A stretch of DNA of 64,000 nt, taken from assembly GCA_009768925.2 (NCBI GenBank), contig VHIT02000018.1, positions 62,001 to 126,000 of the forward strand, written 5' to 3'. Below are positions 26,401 to 36,709 of this stretch, piece by piece. The translations under genes and the position numbers were made by a program. The DNA is from Cryptosporidium bovis (taxonomy: Eukaryota; Apicomplexa; Conoidasida; Eucoccidiorida; Cryptosporidiidae). The notes under the pieces are model-generated. The model did not search any database, was not told the origin of the DNA, and was given only the letters and a program-made list of their open reading frames with translations. The first letter of the stretch is position 1. Each line of letters starts with the position of its first letter.

Positions 26401-29400
26401 GGAATATTGGAGTCAATGAAGTTTAATTTATCTTGTTACTATTTAAATAAGTCGGAACAAGACTCAAAAAGGAAGTCTTGGTTATTTGAACAAATAAAAG
26501 TATTTTCTTCACCGGATGATTCACCTTTTCTCTCTGGTTTCCTATTTGGAATTTCACTCAATGGATTTATAAAATCACAAAATAACAAAGCACCGAACAG
26601 TTACCCAATAATAATAGAGTCAACAGAAATTTATAGAATTCTCCAGAATGATGGAAATACGGTGAAAACATGTTCTCTATTGCTTGGAACTGCAATTTCT
26701 GCTTTAAAAACACAGAACAAACTCTTGTTTAGGCTTTACCTCATGCATATCCCGAGTATCCTGCCAAATGTATATACAAAGTCTCTTCAGATTTCAAACT
26801 TCAATCAATACTCCGCAATTGTATCAATTGGTCTTTTATTTGCCCAGACTAGAAATGCACAAGTAATAGAAATCCTTGTCTCTGAATTTTTAAGATCAAT
26901 TTCAGAAATAGATGACCAAGCATCAATAAATCCTTTCATATATTCAATTTCCGTGGCCATTTCTCTGGGAATGGTTGTTCAGAATAGTGAGAATATTGAA
27001 GGCAACTCTTCAAAGGCATTTTATAATGGGACTGACATTACAGAGATATTACTATCTTGCATTCATGTTAACAAAACACCAAAATTTTCTTCTAATATTG
27101 AATCCAGTCCTAATTTAGAAAATTACACTGATCATTCTGGTCTAAAGAGGTTTAATATAGAAAATGAATTACTAAATTTAGTACAGAGCGAAAGCTCGAA
27201 TAATGAGAATCATTTCGGCAAAAATTCGAATAAAACTCATGAAAACAACAAATTCTCAAATTCAAGTAAACACTTTTGTTCTAAGGCAATTGATCAAACT
27301 ATACTTAGGGTTCCTGCCATTTTAGCACTTACAATAATGTACTTGGGGACCAAAAGTAGTTATATTTCAAATTCAATCCCAATACCGTTCGATAAACCGG
27401 AGGAACTAATAAATTACAGACCGGAAACGCTAATTTTTATGGCAATGTCAAAAGTTGTGATAGAATGGGACGATAAATACATTCCTAGTTATGAATACAT
27501 TAGAAATAGAATACCGAAGTATCTCCGGTATCTCCCACCAGATAGGACATTTCCATTCCCAATTTTGGAGGAGTTGGATGAGGTTTATTCAGATTCTAAA
27601 ATTGATGAAAGATTAGTTAATCTCATAAATAAAGGGGAATTGGATTGGATACATTGCATTCAATCAAGAATAGCTATATTATGTGGCATTATTTGGGGTA
27701 TTGGAATAGTTTTTTCTGGAAAAAGAGTTAGGAGGTTGAAAACTATAATTGCTGCAGTAATAAGGTATATTGACAATATCCCACCAATACAAATCCCTCT
27801 TTGTCTTGCGTCTGCGATTCGAGACAAGGGGGTTTGTAGTTTACAAGTAACAATAGACAAATGGTCCAAAGATCTTGGAATTAGAGTTTGCTTAACAAGT
27901 CTTTCAACTATTTTTTCTGGTGATGGTGATAAAGATATCCTTGATTTAATAAAGTATTTCAGAAATCAGCTTCTAGAGTCTTCGCAGTTTCAATGGACAA
28001 GTTCTACTGCAATATCGCCATACAGTGCTTTTTCTGTACCACCAATCGAGAATGTGTATAGTCAACTAATGGCATATAACAATGCACTTGGATTTCTTTT
28101 TCTATCAGCAGGACACTTATCTTTTAATAGTAACAATACTTTATGTTCTACATTCTTATTACTTGCAACACATCCTTTTTACCCAAAAGATGCATCAGAC
28201 ACTAACACTCCAGGAATAATATTTCAACCATTGAGATATCTCTTTATTAGTACATTGGGAAGTGCAAGAAGAGCAATCATCCCAAAATTGGTTAAGAGGC
28301 TTCCAGGTTCGTATGATATTAGTGGCAAATACAAAGGACTCGCTTATAAAGAAGTGAAGTACGTCCCAGTTCAAGTCGAATTGAAGCAAACAAATAATAC
28401 TAATGAAGTTAAAACAGAATACATAATATTGCCTTCAGTGCTTCCTGATTGGAAAGAAATAAAGAGTATCACTGTTATTGGTTCTAATTACTATCCTTTT
28501 CATGTAGATTTTGAAAACGACAAAGATTCCCCTCAAGTGAAAAGACTATTTGAAGGAAAACTTTGGTTAAAACTTAGGGAAGGCTGCTCTGAGTATTCTT
28601 GGAGTGAAGCAAAGTATATAATCCAAAATGTAAGATCCCCACTACTTCCAAGCGATTTACCTAAAATTTCGGCAGATATTTCTGTTACCAAACAAATGTT
28701 TTTTTTCCACTCTGCGAATAATTATAGAGAAGTCCGTGTGAAAATTCCAAAAAACTCACTTAATGATGAAATAAATCGCTTATTTGACAAGTTTTCTAAT
28801 ACACTTGTCATTGCTGACTCTGTTTATAATAAGTCACTTAAGAAGAAAAATGAATTAATCAGTGGATCCAAAGGAAAAAAATGTGTTGGAAGGTTCATGA
28901 TACACAGCTATATTGACCAGTTGAATGCGAATTTAGATGTAATACTTGGAAATCTAGATGTATGTCATGACATTAAAGTTTCACCCGATATTATTAGAAT
29001 TCTTAGGATCACTTATTTAGTTGATAAAAACAGCAAGGTGAAAGAATTATTTGTGAAGCTTAACAACATTTTTAATTTACAAATGGATATTCTATCACAC
29101 CACATAAGGCTCTATTACGAAGGTTATGGTGGAACCATGCATCTATCATACAATGAAAGAAAAAACTTGGGTGTATTTCTTGAATTGAACGGGATGCCAC
29201 AGACAACAAACTTTAACTCAACTATTTACAACTTAATGAAAAATTCGAGCATAGATCGCCTACTTTTGCAAGACTACAAAAAAAACGAAGAAATCATTAG
29301 TCTGATATTGAGATCAGAATTCCCTATGATTACTTCTCTTGGGTTAAGGGTACTCAAAATGGTTGTTTTTGATCTTTTCTATAAAAATAGGACCCATTAA
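23440..29400 (+). CDS. APC1: APC1, anaphase-promoting complex subunit 1
   Basis: This is a 1986-residue protein from the first ATG. APC1 is the scaffold of the anaphase-promoting complex, the ubiquitin ligase that drives exit from mitosis. The N-terminal third is a beta-propeller-like region without sharp motifs. From about residue 1030 come proteasome/cyclosome (PC) repeats: GFLFGISLNGF, TCSLLLGTAISAL, IPSILPNVY, YSAIVSIGLLFAQT and SISVAISLGMV, the APC1 order of Gly/Ala-rich helices. Later IRPETLIFMAMSK-like and SAGHLSFNSNN segments match the same family. The size matches APC1 (1600-2000 residues). The gene is a single exon. APC1 and other divergent APC subunits are expected in Apicomplexa. 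Confidence 0.85.
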   Translation: MVNAYIFEEFSIYKNSINDKDVKSENDTCIFPFHGHVNADKKQKEWKYPRKTEIDSDGNELLYCWSNCTKQLFRISTKCSYHNVVTDRPIKRHINTKEAIISDIEPSFWCEVNFSKYGLCIMFIDNDGFLYLVKEYENKKIIVDDLRFLEIIPLKEGAILVGFREMNKENLVYRAILDHPLEQPRQIFIENYNSSENEKKPLDNIKLIWGSKEYPLVFAYNLVDKHHILLKYSYLCNSISSTLSLKVIWREKVECGDYIAKTVFIERTILEDKYYLVFHTPRSEQLKFVGFETSMFRSICNDGVFNYNACYTTFDVLNNVKSVIPMDFRSNKNKLFGLSSLFGFNFQPSDKLFFNETENVPTFSIVLSNLGDISLYFGFTFISRINIDNKTKNLFEITDLSSGISGNFDILALVPDGELAGNKVEVGLRCNIKIISDDLLLQTLIKLLIKITNPYVSTSIVRRIFGCDCDFQWKTLCNIIFGVSLTTDDLKDKMTFKKNEKILESPLSSVYKKIKLFQEKKNVSNNGSVHLPNLILFWKDHLKNRTGSPFNREEFSPLFSKGLIPLELLNSDKPRKDEFKDQEGFCMNINKELMYLLHCLFEELSLFQLLNITGCITNRFKDDILLPLSKMLGLQAYYEYYQSFDLKYNIVCTESLKKQLDEWETPPILLNKISTILNFKKLDKNDNYYLIIKKYFPLQQFTLSLYENLVWNPNKLEILRFISSNGINRNILPLLSPILSSPMEKFLSDLSNDNICLNLNDDECCLIERFDLLSLENVFERTVINFNVIKSSKKKSYVNVPATALPHGRNSVDDQKNMLENIHSYYKGKVDKTKKYNFDRETIIEKWKLYLSEYSNLKPSNFLFNWFFKIFSYDTRLCEALELLSLQIPPQVLLQRSSGAYPIDEESWDEFQRQRIIDAIQILYTNFLGKVACTFGSHSFDINLSKLTRPKIVSKVYEIASNTLLSVDFERFKELYFEISVWNDFYLGILESMKFNLSCYYLNKSEQDSKRKSWLFEQIKVFSSPDDSPFLSGFLFGISLNGFIKSQNNKAPNSYPIIIESTEIYRILQNDGNTVKTCSLLLGTAISALKTQNKLLFRLYLMHIPSILPNVYTKSLQISNFNQYSAIVSIGLLFAQTRNAQVIEILVSEFLRSISEIDDQASINPFIYSISVAISLGMVVQNSENIEGNSSKAFYNGTDITEILLSCIHVNKTPKFSSNIESSPNLENYTDHSGLKRFNIENELLNLVQSESSNNENHFGKNSNKTHENNKFSNSSKHFCSKAIDQTILRVPAILALTIMYLGTKSSYISNSIPIPFDKPEELINYRPETLIFMAMSKVVIEWDDKYIPSYEYIRNRIPKYLRYLPPDRTFPFPILEELDEVYSDSKIDERLVNLINKGELDWIHCIQSRIAILCGIIWGIGIVFSGKRVRRLKTIIAAVIRYIDNIPPIQIPLCLASAIRDKGVCSLQVTIDKWSKDLGIRVCLTSLSTIFSGDGDKDILDLIKYFRNQLLESSQFQWTSSTAISPYSAFSVPPIENVYSQLMAYNNALGFLFLSAGHLSFNSNNTLCSTFLLLATHPFYPKDASDTNTPGIIFQPLRYLFISTLGSARRAIIPKLVKRLPGSYDISGKYKGLAYKEVKYVPVQVELKQTNNTNEVKTEYIILPSVLPDWKEIKSITVIGSNYYPFHVDFENDKDSPQVKRLFEGKLWLKLREGCSEYSWSEAKYIIQNVRSPLLPSDLPKISADISVTKQMFFFHSANNYREVRVKIPKNSLNDEINRLFDKFSNTLVIADSVYNKSLKKKNELISGSKGKKCVGRFMIHSYIDQLNANLDVILGNLDVCHDIKVSPDIIRILRITYLVDKNSKVKELFVKLNNIFNLQMDILSHHIRLYYEGYGGTMHLSYNERKNLGVFLELNGMPQTTNFNSTIYNLMKNSSIDRLLLQDYKKNEEIISLILRSEFPMITSLGLRVLKMVVFDLFYKNRTH

Positions 29401-29654
29401 TGATCCATAATAAGTTGGATAATTAGATACGAATATACGATTTAATTAAGATTAAAACCAACCAAATTACGGGAAATACATTTTAAAAAAACTGCTTTGT
29501 ACTTTTTTTTCACAATTTAGGGAATATTTGACCCATTATATACTTCCTTGGCGGTTAATAACCCAAGTGGGCGAAACATTTTAGATAGGATTGTAGTTTT
29601 AAGAAAATCTGCCGGTTTTGTGTGCAAAAGGAATAAGATAATATTTTTATCGAG
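29401..29654 (+). promoter_or_regulatory. Upstream region of the TSP1/PAN adhesin gene
   Basis: These 254 bases hold the APC1 3' end and the adhesin promoter. TTGGCGGTTAATA lies at about 29548 and TGGGCGAAA at 29568-29576, both E2F-like, about 80-105 bases before the ATG. No open frame is present. Confidence 0.4.
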
Positions 29655-30749
29655 ATGATTAGATTTTTTTCTATAATTTCTCTTTTTCTCCTCTCAAGTT
29701 CGGAGTGCTCCTTCCAAAGAGCCACTACCACTTCGCACACATTGAGCTTACAGGAACTTGAACCTGAAGGTGGCAACAATGTAATGAACAATCAAGTATC
29801 ACGTGAATTTTGTCAATATACAGATTTCAGGTGGACAAGTTGCATATGTGACAAAGGAATAATGATAGGTGGACGACGCTTAGTTAACAAGTTAACAGAG
29901 GATTGCGTTCCTGCAATTAAGGTAATTGAGCTTCCATGTGACAAATCCTCTTGCAATCAAAAACTGTTAAGTACTTCAGAAGGCGTGGCATGCCCTTCAC
30001 TTTCTAATATCGATGGTGTCTGCAATCCATATAAGGACTTTTTAGCAGATGTAATGGCCAAATCATTTGATTCTTGCAGAGTTTTTTGTGAAGTGATGGT
30101 AGATTGCACCTTCTTCGTTCTAGATGAAAACAATAACAGATGTAAATTATATAAAGGAAGTAAAATCTGCGGGAAAGATTCTCCTGGAGTAATTACTGGG
30201 TTAGCAGGATTTGACAGTAATCCATGTACAGATTGTAAGGTGGGAACTTGGGGGAGCTTATCTGAATGTGTCGAGGCGAAGAATGTTGACAAAAATAATC
30301 CCGGTTGTGGCCAAGCAACAAGAGAGAGGGTTACAAAGGGTGTAACTGGAGTTGAGTGTCCCTATAAAATCGAGACTTGGACATGCTCTCTTCCAGGACA
30401 AACATGCAATATGAAAACAGAATTGTCAGATATTTACCTCAAGTACGAAAAAGATGATGATTACGATGATGATGACAATCTAGAATCATATAGGATGCTT
30501 GAAATATCTCTTATTTTTGCTGGAATAGTCACTGGAATACTTATTTTCATGCCAACTACACTGTTATTTCCGAAGATAGGTGTTTTCTTTTTCGGGAGAA
30601 GGCTATACTGTTTGTTATCAGGTAATGAATTGAATTTTACCTCAAATATAGATGAAGATAATACTGCGAATATTGAAGACGATTACGACGAGTGGGAGGA
30701 AGACGCGGATATAGAATATGAAACAGAGTTTACGTTAGACAGTAGGTAG
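29655..30749 (+). CDS. TSP1/PAN membrane adhesin of the micronemal type
   Basis: A 364-residue type I membrane protein. Residues 1-18 form a signal peptide (RFFSIISLFLLSS). A divergent TSP1-like module lies near 53-100 (RWTSCICDKG, then CDKSSC). A PAN/apple module lies near 113-190 (SCRVFCEVMVDCTFFVLD, CKLYKG, GKDSPGVITG). A clear TSP1 repeat at 191-251 reads CKVGTWGSLSECVE ... RERVTKG ... ETWTC. One transmembrane span is near 282-305. The cytoplasmic tail is strongly acidic with a tryptophan (DEWEED) 18 residues from the end, a layout like TRAP-family invasins that couple to the glideosome through aldolase or a similar adaptor. Role is likely attachment and gliding. Domains are directly visible; function is inferred from the family. 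Confidence 0.85.
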   Translation: MIRFFSIISLFLLSSSECSFQRATTTSHTLSLQELEPEGGNNVMNNQVSREFCQYTDFRWTSCICDKGIMIGGRRLVNKLTEDCVPAIKVIELPCDKSSCNQKLLSTSEGVACPSLSNIDGVCNPYKDFLADVMAKSFDSCRVFCEVMVDCTFFVLDENNNRCKLYKGSKICGKDSPGVITGLAGFDSNPCTDCKVGTWGSLSECVEAKNVDKNNPGCGQATRERVTKGVTGVECPYKIETWTCSLPGQTCNMKTELSDIYLKYEKDDDYDDDDNLESYRMLEISLIFAGIVTGILIFMPTTLLFPKIGVFFFGRRLYCLLSGNELNFTSNIDEDNTANIEDDYDEWEEDADIEYETEFTLDSR

Positions 30750-30871
30750 TCTCATAAAAGGTTTCAACAAAGAATTAACTACTATCCTTCAGCTGTATAT
30801 AGTAATACATGTTAGTTAGAGAAACTGAATCATTTTAATATTTATATTCACTATCATTTAATTCCTCCATT

Positions 30872-33800
30872 TTATTCATTTGCCCTTCTTTTATGAGCTT
30901 TTGAAATCGGGGCGGATTCTGTTTTTGTTGAAATGTGTGAATTGTGACCCCGTTCTAAATTTTTCTCCTCTTTCACTTCTGAGAGAGAACTAGATCCATT
31001 TAAAATATATCTTGGAAGCCTTCTTCCAAAAATAAGTCTAAGTAATTCGTATTCAATTGTCCTTATTCCCTGAACAAAGTAATTATTATTCATGTTAAAG
31101 TGCTCACAATTCGATCTAATGAGAAGAATATCACTTACAAGACCTTCCAATTTTCTATAGTAGTTTCTGTTAATTCTTTCAATCATCTTGGAAAGGCAAA
31201 GTGGAAGAGGAACCTCTTTCCAATAATGCATTACCCAAACGTCGTTAGAATACAAGGGACTGCTTCCACTTTTCTTTTTTGAATAATATGGAATCGGATT
31301 TTTAAAAACATCAATGAACGAAAAAGGTAAACTTCCAATTGTTTGTGTTGTTACCCAAGTGAATATTCTTCTAAGATTATCAACATTATCTATTTTTCGA
31401 TTGTTTTCTGGATAAGCATGTTCACTTATTTCCCATGGGTTGACCATTAATGAATTACAATTCTCAGTTTCTACCTTCCAACTGATCTCAATTGATTCCC
31501 AAACAGAACCAGTACTTATCCCTTTTATAACAACTTCGTGCCAATCATTATCAACAAATATGAACCCTTCTTGACCAGGTCTAAATCTGTTATATAAATT
31601 ATGCAATCCTCTTTCAAAATCGTCTTCTAGTACAAGGTAGTCAGGTCCATCGTTTGCTGAATACCTCAATTGCCAAAATACGACTTTCCCGGATGATAAA
31701 CAAGTGCTAAACGTTAAGATAGCAATAATTTTCGATTCCATCCTACCAGGAAATGAATATGATATATTAATGAGTTTGCATTTAACATAGTCACATTTGA
31801 CATTATTTTTTACTGTATATCTTTTATTTGTTTTTTGTGAATCTTCACTAAAGAACAATTGCTTGAAAAATAAATCATCTAAAGCAGTAGTGTAGTGTGG
31901 ACCTGGGAAAAAGTATAAGGAATCATTAATTTGTGGTGCATAGCTGACAATCGCTTCTGATGAGAGCCAATCTCTTTTACAGTTATCTGCTTCACCACTA
32001 TTCACCATATTCTCCCTATTTGCTTTGTAAGGAACATTTGAATTCTTCATTTGAATACACTTTGGGCAGTAAAATATGAAGAAACTCATAACATCACACC
32101 AATAAAAATCTGATTCACGTGGGGAAATGTAATTTGAATTAATATATTCAGGAAATGAATGAAATGCCAATGAGGAACAATGATAATGAAATTGTTGATT
32201 ACACTTTTTACCTTGACAGAGAATAGTGGCACCATATTTGTTGCAAAAACTACAATTTTTAATAGTTTTTGGAAACACAACTAGGCTAGTATCAAAAAAT
32301 GTTGATGTGAATTCAGTATTTGAAATTCTAGAATGATTTAAACCTGGATTATACATCTTTTTAACAATGTCAAAAATATTGGTATATATTTTTTCTTTAA
32401 TAACCTCCCAATAGAGAAATGGAATGGTAATTAAACATCTAGTGTGAAGATAAAAATTATTGTTTTCAAACTCTTCACCTGAACTTGTATTATTATTCGG
32501 GTTATCATTAGCCTTTTTGGTACTTTTAAAATAGTTAAAGGGTCCAATTAGAGGGCCGAAATCTATTGAACCATTAACTCCATGTAAAACCGGTCTTGAT
32601 AATTTAGGCATGTTTTCAATATTGGACTTGAACAGGTAATCATAACCGATAATTGTCGTACTTCCGATATTACAAAGTTTACATACAATATTATTTTGTG
32701 TATCTTCACAGTCAGGCATCCAGAGGAAATCTAAATTTTGAGTTTCATAGTATCTATACTCAAATTTATTGTCCTCGTAGTCACTCATAGAATCATAACT
32801 ATTAAGTCTTCGATTTGCACGACGGTTCGCATTATTTGAGGTATTTACGATGATTTCATTATATAGTGAATCCTCTGATGTCAAATCTGAGTCATTCTCG
32901 GTTTCATTTTCGTCTGAAATAGTTTGATCTGACAATGAAGAATCGTCTTCTGATTCTGAAATCGATGAAAATTGTGGAGTCCCATAATCAATTATTGCAG
33001 GTGAAACCCTATTATCTCCATTGATTTGTTCAGAGTCGACAGAATCTGTATTTTGTACATACGAATTTGTTACTTTTATATTGAAATCTTCACGAGAATT
33101 ACGCTTCCTTTCCTTAACAGGTCTAAATAACGCATCATTTAATGCTAATTCAGAAGTAGCGGATTCAATCTCAAGTTGATCACCAATAATCATATCATAA
33201 TTTTGAATCAAAATATCAAAATTTTCTTCATTAAAGATAAAATGAGGATATTTAATTTTTTTATATGATTCACTTCTAATTACTCTCTTTTTTTTGTTAA
33301 TAATATTATCATTGTCATAAATATTATCATTATCATGTTCATATTCATTATTGCAATTGTGACCACGATATTCATTATCGTATCTACTGTGATTGTCACT
33401 TTCAATAACTTCACTGTGAAATTCTTCATCTATTAATTGATTATTATCTAATTGTTCGTACATAATTTTCTCCGGATAATACTTGCTTTTATTCGTTTGA
33501 AGAAGTTCTGCGTACTTTTTTTCTCTATACAACATTCTTTTTTTTGTTCTTTCTAAATATAATTTAGAGGCAAGTTCCACCTGACTTCTAGACCCTAATT
33601 TATCAAAATATGGCATTCTTTCCGGGTAAAGATCACTTGTGAATTTCAATGTCTCATTTACTGTTAAACCAAGGGAAGATTCCTTTGGTACAGGTGGTTG
33701 CAATAATTCTGCGTACATTTTCTTAGATTTATTTACAATTACAGATCTAGGAAAAAAGTGTAGTGGTTTCCTGGTGTTGGGATTGATTAACCAAAAGGTT

Positions 33801-36091
33801 TGATCTTTTCTCATTTCACAAAAATCACCTAAAAATAATTGTTCTGTAAGTGAAAACCTATAAGTCTGAGTTAAAATATTACCACAGCCATTTTGGTTAT
33901 TACATATGTAATAAAACTCAAGACTGCCCAATTTTTGTGATATTACGAACCCCAGTCCATTTTTTAGCCATGTTCCATTTAGATATGGATTATCAGGACA
34001 TTTGTGCTCAAACAAAATATGTGTGTACATATGTGGTCTAATTGAATTAATTTGTTCCTTTAAAGTAGTAACAAAAACACCACCTCCATAAGTGAGACAA
34101 AGAGCAATACCCGGATCTAAAGGGTGTGCAATTAAATTACAGGTACGAGAAGACGTATCTGGAAGAACGATATCTAACACTCTTTTCATATTTTTTCTGG
34201 AGAAATAAGAAACACATGTTTCGACACAGACAATAGAATTGGTGTTTTTCTGTCTTTTTAGTGAGGATTTTTGAGCAACAGAATTGGCAACAATTATAAA
34301 AGAGTCGTCACAGGACCATTGTACAAAGTCAATAAATTCAACAAGGTTCGAATTCAAAGTTGAATTTAAGTTAGAAGCTTTATTATTGCAAGGAACTTCT
34401 CTAAAAACAAATCTTGAATTATTTACTGAACTTATTTCCAATGGTGACAACTCATCAATTGATCCTCCGTCAGAACAAGGTAAGTTTTCGTTATCGCTTT
34501 CGTCAGTATTCATGTTAATGTTAACTATAGACCTTCTTTTAGAATACGAGTCAGATACAATTCTTTCTGTAATATATGTAACTAAAGAATAATAATAACA
34601 AACTGTTGTTCTCTGAGTAACCCAAAGATTAATTTTGCCACCGTCAGAAGCAATAACAAGGTCTTGGGAGTTGTTTGCAAAAGACACATCTGGACTATCA
34701 CAATATTTACAAGGAATATCCAATAATTGTAGTTTTTTATCACAATCTAGTGGTATAATAAATACCAAAGCATAACCATTGTCCCATGGATCTCTAAGGA
34801 TTCTAAAATACTCAGCCTCAAAATTATTCTTCATTACATGAATTTTAATCTCTTCACAAGAATTTTTTGGATCTAAAGAAGCACCAATTGAAAATAGAAT
34901 ATACTCTTCCTCATAATGACATGAGGAATATCCTGGATTATAGACAGGGTTTAAACAAATATCAAACGCCTTTGGTGATAAAGGGAAGAGATCAATTCTA
35001 TATAGTGGTGGGGATTGGTAAAAAAGTGAATTATCATTTTTAGAATAGTATGACGAGTAGAGCAAACTTTCATATTTCTCAAACACTTTATAAAACTTTT
35101 CAAATGTGTTCTCTCTCCATTTTCTTAACCTATTTTTAGATAAGAAATGACTTACACCATTCATAAAAAGGTCTTTTACTTTGTAAATCGATATTATTGC
35201 ACTGTCACCACCAGAAATTAAAAGCTCTGATTCTTGAAAAATTTGATCTTTTTGTAACATATTGTTGTGCTTAGAATACCCAAACTTAATACAAGTAAGC
35301 CTATCTTGATTACTAATTACTGCCAATGGAAGCCATTCATTTCCTATTACTATACTCAAGATTAACTCACCTTTTCCACAACATGACGCAACAAGAGCAT
35401 TACATGAATTAACGTCAAAATCAGTTATGTCACCCGCATTCTTCTTGATTGAAGTAATGAGATTTCCTGTATATATGTTCCAAAGCCTTAAGACTCCATC
35501 ATCACCACCAGAAATCAACACATTACCTGTATTATCCTTTTTGATCAAATATATACCTGCTGGATCTCCTACAAAACCATATTCGGAGTCCACGATGTGT
35601 TGATGAGAATATACTATCGAACAATTTATGAAGTCTCCACAAAATTTATTAAAGAAGTGCGTAAATTTCAGTGTTGAGAACGAATTAAACTCAAAAAAGT
35701 CATTGTAAAAAGATCTTAACCCAAAAAACACATTTGAATTACAGATTTCATCAATGCCATCGTATATTTTAGAGTATTCTTCCAGCCCACAAATAATATT
35801 TGATGTCAATTTGACTAATTCATCTTTGTTTCTTATTAAGTTTTCAATACCTATTTCACCACAATCACGATATCTACACCTATCAAAAAATGTGAGGTAT
35901 GTGGTGACCACATCAATAATGCAAGCCGGGACAGAATTCAAGAAATCATTAAATGACATCTGTCTTTCTAACCCGTCTAGGTCAATTCTTTTTGTTATCT
36001 TGCCAACATCAAATAATCTTTGATAAACCATTTCTGAGAGATCATCCATACCATATTCCTTGAGGAAATGACATATTAAAAATGGAATCAT
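30872..36091 (-). CDS. BRWD/PHIP-like WD40, PHD-type and bromodomain protein
   Basis: This is a 1739-residue nuclear protein. A LisH-like N-terminus (FLICHFLKEYGMDDLSEMV) leads to WD40 repeats (GNVLISGGDDGVLRLWNIY near 190-210, more to about 560). An acidic, low-complexity linker fills about 930-1180. An extended PHD-type zinc module sits near 1270-1350 (CSFCNKYGATILC, FHYHC, FYCPKC). A Tudor-like PxxGxx...V..DxW segment (FRPGQEGFIFVDNDWHEV) lies near 1500. A bromodomain-like helical bundle near 1625-1690 reads LSKMIERINRNYYRKLEG and ends LLRLIFG. Order matches BRWD/PHIP proteins, which read methylated and acetylated histones. The PHD module is an unusual addition. The bromodomain lacks an obvious acetyl-lysine-binding asparagine in the visible run, so ligand binding is uncertain. 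Confidence 0.8.
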   Translation of the reverse strand: MIPFLICHFLKEYGMDDLSEMVYQRLFDVGKITKRIDLDGLERQMSFNDFLNSVPACIIDVVTTYLTFFDRCRYRDCGEIGIENLIRNKDELVKLTSNIICGLEEYSKIYDGIDEICNSNVFFGLRSFYNDFFEFNSFSTLKFTHFFNKFCGDFINCSIVYSHQHIVDSEYGFVGDPAGIYLIKKDNTGNVLISGGDDGVLRLWNIYTGNLITSIKKNAGDITDFDVNSCNALVASCCGKGELILSIVIGNEWLPLAVISNQDRLTCIKFGYSKHNNMLQKDQIFQESELLISGGDSAIISIYKVKDLFMNGVSHFLSKNRLRKWRENTFEKFYKVFEKYESLLYSSYYSKNDNSLFYQSPPLYRIDLFPLSPKAFDICLNPVYNPGYSSCHYEEEYILFSIGASLDPKNSCEEIKIHVMKNNFEAEYFRILRDPWDNGYALVFIIPLDCDKKLQLLDIPCKYCDSPDVSFANNSQDLVIASDGGKINLWVTQRTTVCYYYSLVTYITERIVSDSYSKRRSIVNINMNTDESDNENLPCSDGGSIDELSPLEISSVNNSRFVFREVPCNNKASNLNSTLNSNLVEFIDFVQWSCDDSFIIVANSVAQKSSLKRQKNTNSIVCVETCVSYFSRKNMKRVLDIVLPDTSSRTCNLIAHPLDPGIALCLTYGGGVFVTTLKEQINSIRPHMYTHILFEHKCPDNPYLNGTWLKNGLGFVISQKLGSLEFYYICNNQNGCGNILTQTYRFSLTEQLFLGDFCEMRKDQTFWLINPNTRKPLHFFPRSVIVNKSKKMYAELLQPPVPKESSLGLTVNETLKFTSDLYPERMPYFDKLGSRSQVELASKLYLERTKKRMLYREKKYAELLQTNKSKYYPEKIMYEQLDNNQLIDEEFHSEVIESDNHSRYDNEYRGHNCNNEYEHDNDNIYDNDNIINKKKRVIRSESYKKIKYPHFIFNEENFDILIQNYDMIIGDQLEIESATSELALNDALFRPVKERKRNSREDFNIKVTNSYVQNTDSVDSEQINGDNRVSPAIIDYGTPQFSSISESEDDSSLSDQTISDENETENDSDLTSEDSLYNEIIVNTSNNANRRANRRLNSYDSMSDYEDNKFEYRYYETQNLDFLWMPDCEDTQNNIVCKLCNIGSTTIIGYDYLFKSNIENMPKLSRPVLHGVNGSIDFGPLIGPFNYFKSTKKANDNPNNNTSSGEEFENNNFYLHTRCLITIPFLYWEVIKEKIYTNIFDIVKKMYNPGLNHSRISNTEFTSTFFDTSLVVFPKTIKNCSFCNKYGATILCQGKKCNQQFHYHCSSLAFHSFPEYINSNYISPRESDFYWCDVMSFFIFYCPKCIQMKNSNVPYKANRENMVNSGEADNCKRDWLSSEAIVSYAPQINDSLYFFPGPHYTTALDDLFFKQLFFSEDSQKTNKRYTVKNNVKCDYVKCKLINISYSFPGRMESKIIAILTFSTCLSSGKVVFWQLRYSANDGPDYLVLEDDFERGLHNLYNRFRPGQEGFIFVDNDWHEVVIKGISTGSVWESIEISWKVETENCNSLMVNPWEISEHAYPENNRKIDNVDNLRRIFTWVTTQTIGSLPFSFIDVFKNPIPYYSKKKSGSSPLYSNDVWVMHYWKEVPLPLCLSKMIERINRNYYRKLEGLVSDILLIRSNCEHFNMNNNYFVQGIRTIEYELLRLIFGRRLPRYILNGSSSLSEVKEEKNLERGHNSHISTKTESAPISKAHKRRANE

Positions 36092-36709
36092 TGTTTTGAG
36101 GCCGTAAATTCTAATTAATAATTTTGGAACCCTTTAGGCAGGGAGAAAAAATGCCTAATTCTGTAGAGGAAATACCTGGTTCCCGCCCATATGCACTTTG
36201 TGTCATTACCCATTTTAATATAAAATAACGAAGATTAAATGTGAAAATAAATGTGGGAACAAAACTAATAAACATCGCCTCATGACAACTTCGTGTAGAC
36301 TCACTACTGAAAGCCTACAGAGGCAAGACAACCAAATAATCCAAACTCACTCTTTTAATGAATGCATGCAAATTACACATAAATAGGACTCCCTTCAAAC
36401 AGATACAATAAGAGGTGTGAATTTCAGGGTTCTAATATACAATACAAAAACTGGTGAAGATATTCAATTTCAAACCAATTTACAAAAAAGATCATCTAAA
36501 ACCACCCTAAAGGGACTACCTATTCGAGTCACTATTAGCTAGAAATGACGATCAAAGCGTTACAAAATCTTGTAAATTGAATATATTTACAATCTCTCTG
36601 AAAGCGGTAGCATTATCTATCATTTTTTAGTCATCAAAAATTGGGGGAATTAGCGCATGCTATTTACCAGTCTATTTCCAAAACCTGATATTTTCCAGAA
36701 ACACACCGT
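36092..36709. promoter_or_regulatory. Intergenic, BRWD-like promoter and secreted gene 3' region
   Basis: This stretch of 618 AT-rich bases shows no gene. TTCCCGCCC at 36180-36188 is an E2F-type element about 90 bases upstream of the BRWD-like start. TGCATGCA at 36363-36370 is an AP2-type core. The 3' UTR of the secreted protein gene probably takes the right-hand part. Confidence 0.45.
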
